A stretch of DNA of 64,000 nt, from positions 372,001 through 436,000 of the forward strand of contig NZ_JBISCC010000129.1 of assembly GCF_044385915.1 (NCBI RefSeq), given 5' to 3'. Position 1 is the stretch's first letter, and every line of letters begins with the position of its first letter. Shown here one piece after another: positions 1 to 7,047 of the stretch. A program made the translations under genes and the position numbers. Under the pieces are notes generated by a model, which had not been told where the DNA came from, did no database searches, and saw nothing but the letters and a program-made list of their open reading frames with translations. Source of the stretch: Thalassobellus citreus. GTDB taxonomy: Bacteria > Bacteroidota > Bacteroidia > Flavobacteriales > Flavobacteriaceae.

Positions 1-732
1 TCAGAGGTTAAGATTGATTTAGAAGAAACAGCCTCTCTTTTAAATACTACAGTAAGTGAGCTAGAAAATAATATTACATTATATGCTCTTAATACAGATG
101 AAATATCTTTTACAAAAGATTATACAGCGAATGCTCCTGGATATTGGTTCCATAATGATGGAAATGCTGGTCCATGGGGAGATAATGCTAGTATGTATGT
201 AGAATACAAAGGAGACGGAGTGTTTAATGTTGGGCAATTTCCAGATAGAGCTCAAGCTGGAGAGGAATATAAAGTAGGTGTTGCTTTTGCATATAATGAT
301 TTATTGGTAAGATATAATATTACTTTGCATATAGCATCAGCATTTACAGACTTAAGTATAGATGCGCCTCAGAATGACAGTTATGCAGCTGTTCCTTTAG
401 CTATTGATATTAATGCTGCAGCTGCTGCTATAGGGGTGTCTACCGATGAATTAAAAGGTAATATGTCAATATATGCTTTAAATAGTGATGCAACAATTAC
501 AGCAGCAGCTTATACTGCTAATAATGGGTATTGGTTAGATAATACTGGTAGTGTTTGTAATTGGGGAGCAGAGGGATGTTCTATATATATAGAATATGAT
601 AATGATACTACATTTAATGTAGGTCAGTACCCTGGAGCAACTAATTCAGGAGATAGTTTTAATTATACATTAATGATTGTTTATGATAATGATAAGTTTG
701 TAGCTTATAATATTACTGTAACCATTACTTAG
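1..732 (+). CDS. Secreted protein with tandem DUF4859-like domains (5' end outside window)
   Basis: The frame is open from base 1 and ends at TAG 730-732. The first in-frame ATG (193) lies inside a domain, so the true start is upstream. The visible 243 residues hold two copies of one module of about 115 residues (about 1-112 and 125-243). Each copy has a helix-like segment, then YAL-N, GYW, a WG motif, an acidic YVEY or YIEY strand, FNVGQ-P, and a final YNIT-hydrophobic strand. This resembles the DUF4859 family, common in secreted or surface carbohydrate-related proteins of Bacteroidota; that assignment is from memory. No C-terminal sorting domain follows, because the protein stops right after the second copy. 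Function is unknown; binding of a surface glycan is only a guess. Confidence 0.7.
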   Translation, partial: SEVKIDLEETASLLNTTVSELENNITLYALNTDEISFTKDYTANAPGYWFHNDGNAGPWGDNASMYVEYKGDGVFNVGQFPDRAQAGEEYKVGVAFAYNDLLVRYNITLHIASAFTDLSIDAPQNDSYAAVPLAIDINAAAAAIGVSTDELKGNMSIYALNSDATITAAAYTANNGYWLDNTGSVCNWGAEGCSIYIEYDNDTTFNVGQYPGATNSGDSFNYTLMIVYDNDKFVAYNITVTIT

Positions 733-751
733 TTTAAGTAGTTTTTATTAC

Positions 752-800
752 AAAAACACCAAATCGTATATTTAACAATATACTTTTTGGTGTTTTTTTT
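752..800 (+). terminator. Rho-independent terminator of the DUF4859 gene
   Basis: The arms AAAAACACCAAA and TTTTTGGTGTTTTT enclose a second short stem (GTATAT/ATATAC). A run of T follows on the plus strand, 20 bases after the stop codon. Confidence 0.85.
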
Positions 801-813
801 TGGAATAAAATTA

Positions 814-846
814 AAAAGCCGATAAACATTATGTTTATCGGCTTTT
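814..846. terminator. Perfect inverted repeat, terminator for tRNA-Ser
   Basis: Two perfectly complementary 16-base arms (814-829 and 831-846) form a stem beginning AAAAGCC and ending GGCTTTT. It lies 24 bases past the 3' end of the minus-strand tRNA and can act in either direction. Confidence 0.8.
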
Positions 847-869
847 GGTGAGATTTGGTAATCTCTAAG

Positions 870-954
870 CGGAGAAAGAGGGATTCGAACCCCCGGAGGT
901 GTGACCCTCAACAGTTTTCAAGACTGCCGCATTCGACCACTCTGCCATTTCTCC
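870..954 (-). tRNA. tRNA-Ser (anticodon UGA)
   Basis: Read on the minus strand, the acceptor arms GGAGAAA and TTTCTCC pair. The D-loop region is followed by an anticodon loop CTTGAAA (anticodon TGA, about 921-917), a long variable arm as expected of a class II tRNA, and a T-loop GTTCGAATC. The discriminator base is G, the usual one for serine tRNAs. CCA is not encoded and must be added after transcription. Length is 85 nt. Confidence 0.95.
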
Positions 955-1114
955 TTGAGTGTATCATCAGGTTATTCCCTGATTGCGGGTGCAAATATAG
1001 AATCCTTTTTCCTTCTATTCAAATAAAAATATGTTTTTTTCAAAAAAAAATCATAACTCATTTAGTAGTAGATATTTTATGGTTTATTTTATATAAAAAG
1101 ATAATTCCAAACCT

Positions 1115-1122
1115 TATTTTTG
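1115..1122 (+). promoter_or_regulatory. Bacteroidota -7 box before the nitroreductase
   Basis: TATTTTTG matches the Bacteroidota -7 consensus TAnnTTTG and ends 19 bases before the ATG at 1142. No clear TTTG -33 box was seen. Confidence 0.45.
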
Positions 1123-1141
1123 CCAAAACTAAAATTATTAC

Positions 1142-1771
1142 ATGGGTATTATAAAACAGTTGCAATGGCGCTATGCTACTAAAAATTTTGATACATTAAA
1201 AAAGCTTTCAGTAGAAAAATTAGATATATTAAAGCAAGCTTTTAATTTAACGGCGACCTCATTTGGGTTGCAAACTATAAAACTAATAGTTATAGAAGAT
1301 AAGGAGTTTAGAGCATCTTTAGTCGAGAGTTCTTATAATCAAAAACAAGTTGAAGAAGCTTCGCATTTATTAGTTATATGTATTCAAAATAAAATTGAAG
1401 AAATAGATGTGAATAGTTATTATGCAAACATAAAAGCCATAAGAGATACTCCTGATTCTATTCTAGATCCGTATAAAGAAGATCTTATTAAAATGATGGA
1501 TAAAAAAACGATATCAGAACAGCAGCAATGGTCTAAAAATCAAGCTTACATAGCTTTAGGAAATTTAATGACTGTTTGTGCTGTAGAAGGTATAGATGCT
1601 TGTCCAATGGAAGGTTTTATTCCATCTAAGTACGACGAGTTACTTCAGTTAGATAAAAAAGGACTAAAGTCGGTATTATTGTTACCTGTAGGGTATAGAG
1701 CTAAAGACGATATGTTTTCAGAATTAAAAAAAGTTAGAAAACCTCTAGAAGAAACCATTATAGAAATGTAA
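1142..1771 (+). CDS. NAD(P)H-dependent oxidoreductase, nitroreductase family
   Basis: A 209-residue, single-domain FMN-dependent oxidoreductase of the NfsB/nitroreductase family. These enzymes use NAD(P)H to reduce nitroaromatics, quinones or flavins in the cytoplasm. Visible hallmarks are the N-terminal RYATKNFD (10-17), which binds FMN phosphate in this family, a central S-GLQ segment (about 40-44), and the C-terminal signature CPMEGF (154-159) followed by LPVGYR. Length is normal. The ATG at 1142 is chosen because the family starts just before the RxATKxFD motif and a -7 box lies 19 bases upstream. The gene stands alone between tRNA-Ser and an aminotransferase, so its physiological substrate cannot be inferred. 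Confidence 0.9.
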   Translation: MGIIKQLQWRYATKNFDTLKKLSVEKLDILKQAFNLTATSFGLQTIKLIVIEDKEFRASLVESSYNQKQVEEASHLLVICIQNKIEEIDVNSYYANIKAIRDTPDSILDPYKEDLIKMMDKKTISEQQQWSKNQAYIALGNLMTVCAVEGIDACPMEGFIPSKYDELLQLDKKGLKSVLLLPVGYRAKDDMFSELKKVRKPLEETIIEM

Positions 1772-1880
1772 TAAATTAATTGTTTGGTAAGGAGTATTCA
1801 CAATTTTATGTTTAATAAAATAAATGAGTAATCCTTAATGTAATAATAAGTACAAATAAACTAAAAGAACAAATAAATAT

Positions 1881-3074
1881 ATGCCAGGATTTGAATTATT
1901 CGGAGATGCAGAAAGAAAAGAAGTAAACGATGTATTAGATAACGGTGTTTTAATGCGCTACGGCTTTGATGGAATGAGAAATGGACATTGGAAAGCTAAA
2001 GAGCTAGAAACTCAATTACAAACTTCTTTAAAGTCAAACTATGTACAATTAGTATCTAGCGGAACAGCAGCAGTGTCTGTAGCTTTAGCAGCAGCTGGCG
2101 TAGGAGCTGGAGACGAAGTTATTATGCCAACATTTACTTTTGTAGCTAGTTTTGAAGCTATTATGATGCTTGGTGCTATACCAATTTTAGTAGATATTGA
2201 TGATACTTTAGGATTAAATCCAGAAGCGGTAGAGCAAGCTATTACACCAAAAACAAAAGCTATTATGGTGGTGCAAATGTGTGGAAGTATGGCAAACATG
2301 GATGCATTACAGGTGATTGCTAATAAACATAATATTTTATTGGTTGAAGATGCTTGTCAAGCTATAGGTGGAACATATAAAGGAAAACCTTTAGGAAGTA
2401 TAGGTGATTTAGGTTGTTTTTCATTCGATTTTGTTAAAACCATTACTTGTGGCGAAGGTGGAGCTGTAATAACTAATAATAAAGAATATTATACAAATGC
2501 CGATCATTATAGCGATCATGGTCACGATCATGTTGGTAATGATAGGGGAGCAGAGACACATCCGTTTATAGGTTATAATTTTAGAATTTCAGAATTGCAT
2601 GCAGCAGTTGGTTTAGCACAAGTAAAACGTTTACCAGAATTTATAGCACTTCAGAAAAAAAATTATACGATTCTAAGAGAAGCTTTATCACAAATTCCAG
2701 AAGTAACTTTTAGAACGGTTCCAGAAGGGGGTGAAGAGAGTTATGCGTTTTTAAATTTCTTTTTACCAGATTTAGATACTGCTTCAAAAGTTATAGATGC
2801 ATTTAAAGATAATGACGTAGATATTTGTTGGAATTATTATAATAACAATTGGCATTACCTAAATAAATGGGATCACTTAAAAGATTTAAAATCTTTATTC
2901 CCTATTTCTGCTGAGGTAAAAGAAGGATTAGAATACCTTAAAACTAAAGAGTTTCAAGAATCAGATCATTATATAGGAAGAAACATCTCTTGTTTAATAA
3001 AATTATCATGGACAGAACAAGAAGTGAAAGAAAGAGCTAATAGAATGGTTGAAGCTATAAAAAGTGTACTTTAA
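1881..3074 (+). CDS. DegT/DnrJ/EryC1/StrS-family PLP aminotransferase
   Basis: A 397-residue fold-type I PLP enzyme of the DegT/DnrJ/EryC1/StrS family, which usually transfers an amino group to a keto-sugar. Visible landmarks are SSGTAA (59-64, PLP phosphate contact), VEDACQA with Asp157 contacting the PLP ring nitrogen, and Lys186 in FDFVKTITCGEGG as the Schiff-base lysine. The family usually has FSFHxxKxxTxGEGG, so the lysine context is slightly divergent. Length is normal. Such genes usually sit among nucleotide-sugar or polysaccharide genes, but the neighbours here are a nitroreductase and a riboflavin gene, so the substrate is unknown. A strong bidirectional terminator follows. The family is certain; sugar specificity is not inferable. 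Confidence 0.88.
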   Translation: MPGFELFGDAERKEVNDVLDNGVLMRYGFDGMRNGHWKAKELETQLQTSLKSNYVQLVSSGTAAVSVALAAAGVGAGDEVIMPTFTFVASFEAIMMLGAIPILVDIDDTLGLNPEAVEQAITPKTKAIMVVQMCGSMANMDALQVIANKHNILLVEDACQAIGGTYKGKPLGSIGDLGCFSFDFVKTITCGEGGAVITNNKEYYTNADHYSDHGHDHVGNDRGAETHPFIGYNFRISELHAAVGLAQVKRLPEFIALQKKNYTILREALSQIPEVTFRTVPEGGEESYAFLNFFLPDLDTASKVIDAFKDNDVDICWNYYNNNWHYLNKWDHLKDLKSLFPISAEVKEGLEYLKTKEFQESDHYIGRNISCLIKLSWTEQEVKERANRMVEAIKSVL

Positions 3075-3120
3075 TTGAAAAATAATTCCTTAAGCGTAGC
3101 TTGGGGTTTCTTTTGAGATT

Positions 3121-3144
3121 GTCATTCCCGCGAAGGCGGGAATC
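3121..3144. repeat. REP-like palindromic repeat
   Basis: GTCATTCCCGCG followed by AAGGCGGGAATC contains an 8-bp inverted repeat (ATTCCCGC/GCGGGAAT) around a 4-base loop. It is GC-rich against an AT-rich background. Elements beginning GTCATTCCCGCGAAGG are widespread intergenic repeats in bacterial genomes. Only one clear copy was seen in this window. Confidence 0.6.
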
Positions 3145-3173
3145 TAAACTGAAAGAGTTTAAAATAAGGAAAT

Positions 3174-3211
3174 AAAAAAGTCTGAGATTAAATTTAATCT
3201 CAGACTTTTTT
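3174..3211. terminator. Bidirectional terminator between convergent genes
   Basis: A long perfect inverted repeat with arms AAAAAAGTCTGAGATTAAA and its complement, bounded by A and T runs. It lies between the convergent aminotransferase and ribB genes and can serve both. Confidence 0.9.
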
Positions 3212-3235
3212 ATTAAAACAGCTTTTAAAGTTGTT

Positions 3236-4381
3236 TTAATAATTAACATAATCAACAATTTCTAATCCGTAACCAATTAAACCAACACGTTTGGTTTGTA
3301 TGGTGTTAGAAATTAAACGCAGTTTATGTATGTTTAAATCGTGCAATATTTGAGCGCCAATACCAAAATCTCTATCGTCCATATCAATTTTTGGAGCTTT
3401 TGTAATGCTGTTAGCGTCTTGATTTTCTTTTAAAAATGACAATCTATTTAAAATATTCATAGATTGTGATTCTTGGTTTATAAAAATAATAGCACCTTTT
3501 CCAGCATCATTTATCACCTTAAACATGTCATCTAATTGCTTATCAGCGTTATTCGTTAGTGTGCCTAAAATATCGTTATTAACTAGCGTAGAGTTTATTC
3601 TAGTTAAAACCTCTTCATCATTGTTCCATTGTCCTTTCGTTAAAGTTATATGGACTTGATTGTTAGTGTTTTGTTTATAAGCTCTTAATCTAAAACTACC
3701 AAAACGAGTTTCTATTTGAAAATCTTCTTTTTTCTCTATTAAAGAATCGTGCTGCATTCTATAGGCAACCAAATCTTCAATAGAAACAATTTTTATATCT
3801 AATTTTTTAGCAATTTTACAAAGCTGAGGTAAACGCGCCATGGTACCATCTTCATTCATTATTTCTACAATAACACCAGCTGGATTTAAACCTGCTAGTC
3901 TTGCAAAATCTATAGCTGCTTCAGTATGTCCTGTACGCCTTAAAACGCCACCGTTTTTAGCTACTAAAGGAAATATATGGCCTGGTCTAGCTAGTTCAAA
4001 TGGTTTAGTATCATCTTCAACAAGCGCTTTTACAGTTAAAGATCTATCGCTAGCAGAAATACCTGTTGTTACACCTTTGCCTTTTAAATCTACCGATACG
4101 GTAAAGGCTGTTTCCATGTGGTCTGTGTTATTTCTAACCATCATATCAAGCTCTAATTCTTTACAGCGTTTTTCGGTAAGAGGCGCGCAAATAAGACCTC
4201 TTCCTTCAGTTGCCATAAAGTTTATCATTTCTGGTGTTACTTTATCGGCTGCAGCTACAAAATCGCCTTCATTTTCACGGTTTGCATCATCAACAACTAT
4301 AATAACTTTACCATTTCTAATGTCTTCAATAGCATCATGTATGGTGTTAAGTTTTAATTCTGAAGTTGTATTTTCTATCAT
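3236..4381 (-). CDS. ribB: 3,4-dihydroxy-2-butanone-4-phosphate synthase with degenerate GTP cyclohydrolase II-like domain
   Basis: This 381-residue protein makes the four-carbon riboflavin precursor from ribulose 5-phosphate. Residues about 8-208 form a DHBP synthase domain with the acidic RENEGDF loop (35-41) and RTGHTEAAIDFA (149-160). Residues about 222-381 align with GTP cyclohydrolase II (FGSF at 227-230, DFGIGAQIL near 338, YGLEIVDYV at the end). However, the three zinc cysteines expected there are replaced by Leu266, Asn277 and Ala279, and the EGRGIG loop is replaced by ESQSMN. The second half is therefore probably not an active cyclohydrolase. Start chosen at 4381 (MIENTT), which avoids overlap with the upstream permease and lies 20 bases below a -7 box; a longer frame to 4435 would overlap it. 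Confidence 0.9.
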   Translation of the reverse strand: MIENTTSELKLNTIHDAIEDIRNGKVIIVVDDANRENEGDFVAAADKVTPEMINFMATEGRGLICAPLTEKRCKELELDMMVRNNTDHMETAFTVSVDLKGKGVTTGISASDRSLTVKALVEDDTKPFELARPGHIFPLVAKNGGVLRRTGHTEAAIDFARLAGLNPAGVIVEIMNEDGTMARLPQLCKIAKKLDIKIVSIEDLVAYRMQHDSLIEKKEDFQIETRFGSFRLRAYKQNTNNQVHITLTKGQWNNDEEVLTRINSTLVNNDILGTLTNNADKQLDDMFKVINDAGKGAIIFINQESQSMNILNRLSFLKENQDANSITKAPKIDMDDRDFGIGAQILHDLNIHKLRLISNTIQTKRVGLIGYGLEIVDYVNY

Positions 4382-4401
4382 GGATTTAAATGTAATTTTT
4401 G

Positions 4402-4409
4402 CAAAGATA
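4402..4409 (-). promoter_or_regulatory. -7 box for ribB
   Basis: On the minus strand TATCTTTG matches TAnnTTTG. It lies 20 bases upstream of the ribB ATG, in the gap before the permease stop, so ribB may have its own promoter. Confidence 0.45.
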
Positions 4410-4413
4410 TTGC

Positions 4414-6387
4414 TTATTTTAAAGAATCTAAACAATTAAGCTTTAAGTCTTCTTTCATTTTAACATTTAGAAACAAGTTTACTATAAAATAAAGCGGTAT
4501 TCCTATTATAAGTAAAAAGACATTAGGAGATTTTTCTTTTTTATTTACGTGTTTATAAAATGAAAAGATATTTATTAAAGACTTTAAATAATAAATTAAA
4601 AACAAAATTAAAGACACTAAACTAAGCTGTATAGATGCTGTTGCTAGTGATGGTAATTTGTTGTTATTAAAAACAAAATGTAAAATTAATAAAACAACTC
4701 CTATACAGTATAGTATAATAGAATATTTTGAATGGTCTTTATAGTCTGTATATTTTTCTTCAGATATATCATAGTCTTTATTAATACTTAAGCCAGATTC
4801 ACGAAGGTTATTAATTGTTTTACCTCTTTTATTTAAAAGGACTAGTGCTTCATAACGACAGTTTTCATCATGTCCTAATTCTTCATAGTTAGAAATTACA
4901 TTAAGTAATTCTTCATCTTTATAATTACCAAGAAACTTGTAGTCTACAATTTCTTTCTCTTTAATCTTGAATATTTTTTTAAGTGGTAAAATAATACTAT
5001 CTGTATCGAATAATCCTTTATCTTCGGTAGCACGTTTAGTTAAATAGATTCCTAGAGGAAGCATAATCAAAGTGGAAAACCAACTAGCTAAAACTGGATT
5101 AAAATCTCCACTTTTACCACTATTGGTAGCGAAAATACCAATAAAATGATATGATAAAAATAATAAGATTGCAATAACCATTGGTAGGCCAATCCCTCCT
5201 TTTCTAATTAATGCTCCAAGTGGTGCACCAACAAAGAAAAGTATAATGCAAGCAAATCCTAAAGCAAATTTCTCATGAAAAGAGATAATATGTCTGTTAA
5301 ATGTGATTTTAGATATTTTATATGAATTTATTTTTTGATCAATTATTTGTTTTGCACTTATAGCAGATTTTAATGTTATATCAACTATTTGATATTTGTT
5401 TTTGGTATCAAAAGCATTTAAAATAGGCCCTGTATTATTCAAATCCTTTTTAGAATCAGGGGCTAATTCTTTGTTAAAACTAATAATACTAGAACGGGTA
5501 TATAAATTAGAGGCAATTCCCTTTTGAACCTTATAATGTAATTCAGCTAATGAGTCTAAAGTTTCGTCTAGATCTACAATATCTAGCATGTTATATCTAT
5601 CAGTATGTGATTCCTCATTAAAATCTACATTGCCAAGTTGAGACAAATCTATGTTTATAATATCTTTTTCAAAAGGTCCTTTAGCAAATGGTTTTTTGTT
5701 TTTACTACTTATATCGTTTCTAGGTAAATCTTCATAATAATTACCATCAAATAAAATGAGTTGTAAATTTCCAGAACTTTCATCATAAAAAAACTCGCCA
5801 TTTTTAGCTTTAATTGTTTTAGCATTGGTTTTTCCGTTTCCTCCTTTTATATGTATGGTAACATCTTCTAAAAATTGGTCGTTATCACCTGTTTTATTTT
5901 CTACTTTTATGTTGTATTCTGTACCTTCTATTTGATTAAATTGACCTTCAACAATGGCCATGGAAGGTTTGGTTTTAGCTATGTTTCTTCTTAGGTTATA
6001 AAACTTCATTTCAGACCATGGAATAGCATTGTTTGCAAAGAAGAACGTAATAATTCCAACACCAACAATAAAAATGCTTAAGCCTGACATAGCACGTTGT
6101 AACGAAATACCTGTAGATTTCATGGCAGCAAACTCGTAGTTTTCGGCAAAACTACCGAATACCATAATGGAGGATAGTAATATAGTGAGTGGTAATACTA
6201 AAGGAATTAACTTAGGAAAGACATAAATTACGAATTTGTACATAATATCTAAACCTATATCTTTTCCTGCAAATTCTTTGATATAAAGCCAAATAGATTG
6301 TAAAATAAAAATCAGTATGAGTATAATAAACACACTGAAAAAAGTTTTAAGGTATGTTGTTAGTATGTAGCGGTCTAGTATTTTCAA
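4414..6387 (-). CDS. LptF/LptG-family permease, long flavobacterial form
   Basis: A 657-residue inner-membrane permease of the LptF/LptG (YjgP/YjgQ) family, which with LptB extracts lipopolysaccharide from the inner membrane. The N-terminal start MKILDRYILTTYLKTF is typical. Three membrane segments lie in the first 115 residues, followed by a periplasmic beta-jellyroll-like region (about 120-370) and three more membrane segments (about 375-455). Beyond that is an unusual extension of about 190 residues: a charged stretch, two strongly hydrophobic segments (about 555-610), and one final membrane segment. Classical LptF is about 360 residues. The gene lies 9 bases from the LolA-like gene, so lipid-carrier and LPS-export functions are co-located. 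Whether it is LptF or LptG cannot be settled here. Confidence 0.88.
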   Translation of the reverse strand: MKILDRYILTTYLKTFFSVFIILILIFILQSIWLYIKEFAGKDIGLDIMYKFVIYVFPKLIPLVLPLTILLSSIMVFGSFAENYEFAAMKSTGISLQRAMSGLSIFIVGVGIITFFFANNAIPWSEMKFYNLRRNIAKTKPSMAIVEGQFNQIEGTEYNIKVENKTGDNDQFLEDVTIHIKGGNGKTNAKTIKAKNGEFFYDESSGNLQLILFDGNYYEDLPRNDISSKNKKPFAKGPFEKDIINIDLSQLGNVDFNEESHTDRYNMLDIVDLDETLDSLAELHYKVQKGIASNLYTRSSIISFNKELAPDSKKDLNNTGPILNAFDTKNKYQIVDITLKSAISAKQIIDQKINSYKISKITFNRHIISFHEKFALGFACIILFFVGAPLGALIRKGGIGLPMVIAILLFLSYHFIGIFATNSGKSGDFNPVLASWFSTLIMLPLGIYLTKRATEDKGLFDTDSIILPLKKIFKIKEKEIVDYKFLGNYKDEELLNVISNYEELGHDENCRYEALVLLNKRGKTINNLRESGLSINKDYDISEEKYTDYKDHSKYSIILYCIGVVLLILHFVFNNNKLPSLATASIQLSLVSLILFLIYYLKSLINIFSFYKHVNKKEKSPNVFLLIIGIPLYFIVNLFLNVKMKEDLKLNCLDSLK

Positions 6388-6396
6388 GGTATTTAC

Positions 6397-7035
6397 CTAA
6401 TCTAAATTGTTGATGTAATAGTCTTTGTATTTATTGGCATCAAAGGTAAATAAGCTTTTTGATAAAGGCTCGTTTGTTTTAAAAGAATTAACAGTAAGTG
6501 TTGTTTTTGAACCGTTTTTTCCAACCTGTATTAAATTGTAGATGTGTTTAGTATTTGCATCTATACCTAAAAGAATATTATCTATTTCAGAATCTGAATC
6601 TATAGGTGTTAGTTTTACATACTGAATTTTTCTACCTTTTATATTTTGTACAATATCTAAGGCATACGTGTAACCATCTTCATAAAATGAAAGCATTTTA
6701 CTAGGTGTTATAGCATCTTCTTCATTATCACTTTCAGAAGAAATAGTTACTTCTTCATCTTCTGGACTAATACTGTATAATGTTTTTCCATCATATAGAC
6801 GTGTTACACCAAGAATGTTAAGTTTGTATTTTTCACTTTGTAAAATAACATCACCTTTAGTTTCTTGTTTTATATTTTCAGAAGTATTTTCTAAAACATA
6901 TTTAAAGTCTATTGAAATATTATCGTAGCTTTTTACTTTTTCAGAAACTTCGTTTAATAAATTTTTAGCTTTATTTTGAGAAAAAACATTAATAGATAAT
7001 GTTATTAATAATAGTGTTATAATTTTATTAATCAT
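6397..7035 (-). CDS. LolA-like outer-membrane lipoprotein carrier
   Basis: A 212-residue exported protein. Residues 1-19 are a Sec signal peptide ending near VFSQN. The mature part resembles periplasmic LolA carriers, which ferry lipoproteins to the outer membrane: a segment about IDFKYVLENTSE, then GDVILQSEKYKL, GVTRLYDGKTLYSI, and a C-terminal LFTFDANKY motif. The pattern of short beta-strands with conserved G-L-Y-DGKTLY is what identifies the family in Bacteroidota. It is 12 bases downstream of ftsK and 9 bases upstream of the LptF-type permease, consistent with a co-transcribed envelope operon. Confidence 0.85.
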   Translation of the reverse strand: MINKIITLLLITLSINVFSQNKAKNLLNEVSEKVKSYDNISIDFKYVLENTSENIKQETKGDVILQSEKYKLNILGVTRLYDGKTLYSISPEDEEVTISSESDNEEDAITPSKMLSFYEDGYTYALDIVQNIKGRKIQYVKLTPIDSDSEIDNILLGIDANTKHIYNLIQVGKNGSKTTLTVNSFKTNEPLSKSLFTFDANKYKDYYINNLD

Positions 7036-7047
7036 CTTTATTTTAAA

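Noticed and set aside
855..1154. 99-residue plus-strand frame
   Set aside because: Runs across tRNA-Ser, which occupies the other strand; not a gene.
4382..4413. FMN riboswitch before ribB
   Set aside because: Only 32 bases separate ribB from the upstream gene; an FMN riboswitch needs over 100 bases and none of its conserved blocks is seen.
3840..4439. 199-residue plus-strand frame opposite ribB
   Set aside because: Antisense shadow of a well-supported enzyme gene; serine- and threonine-rich translation and no family resemblance.
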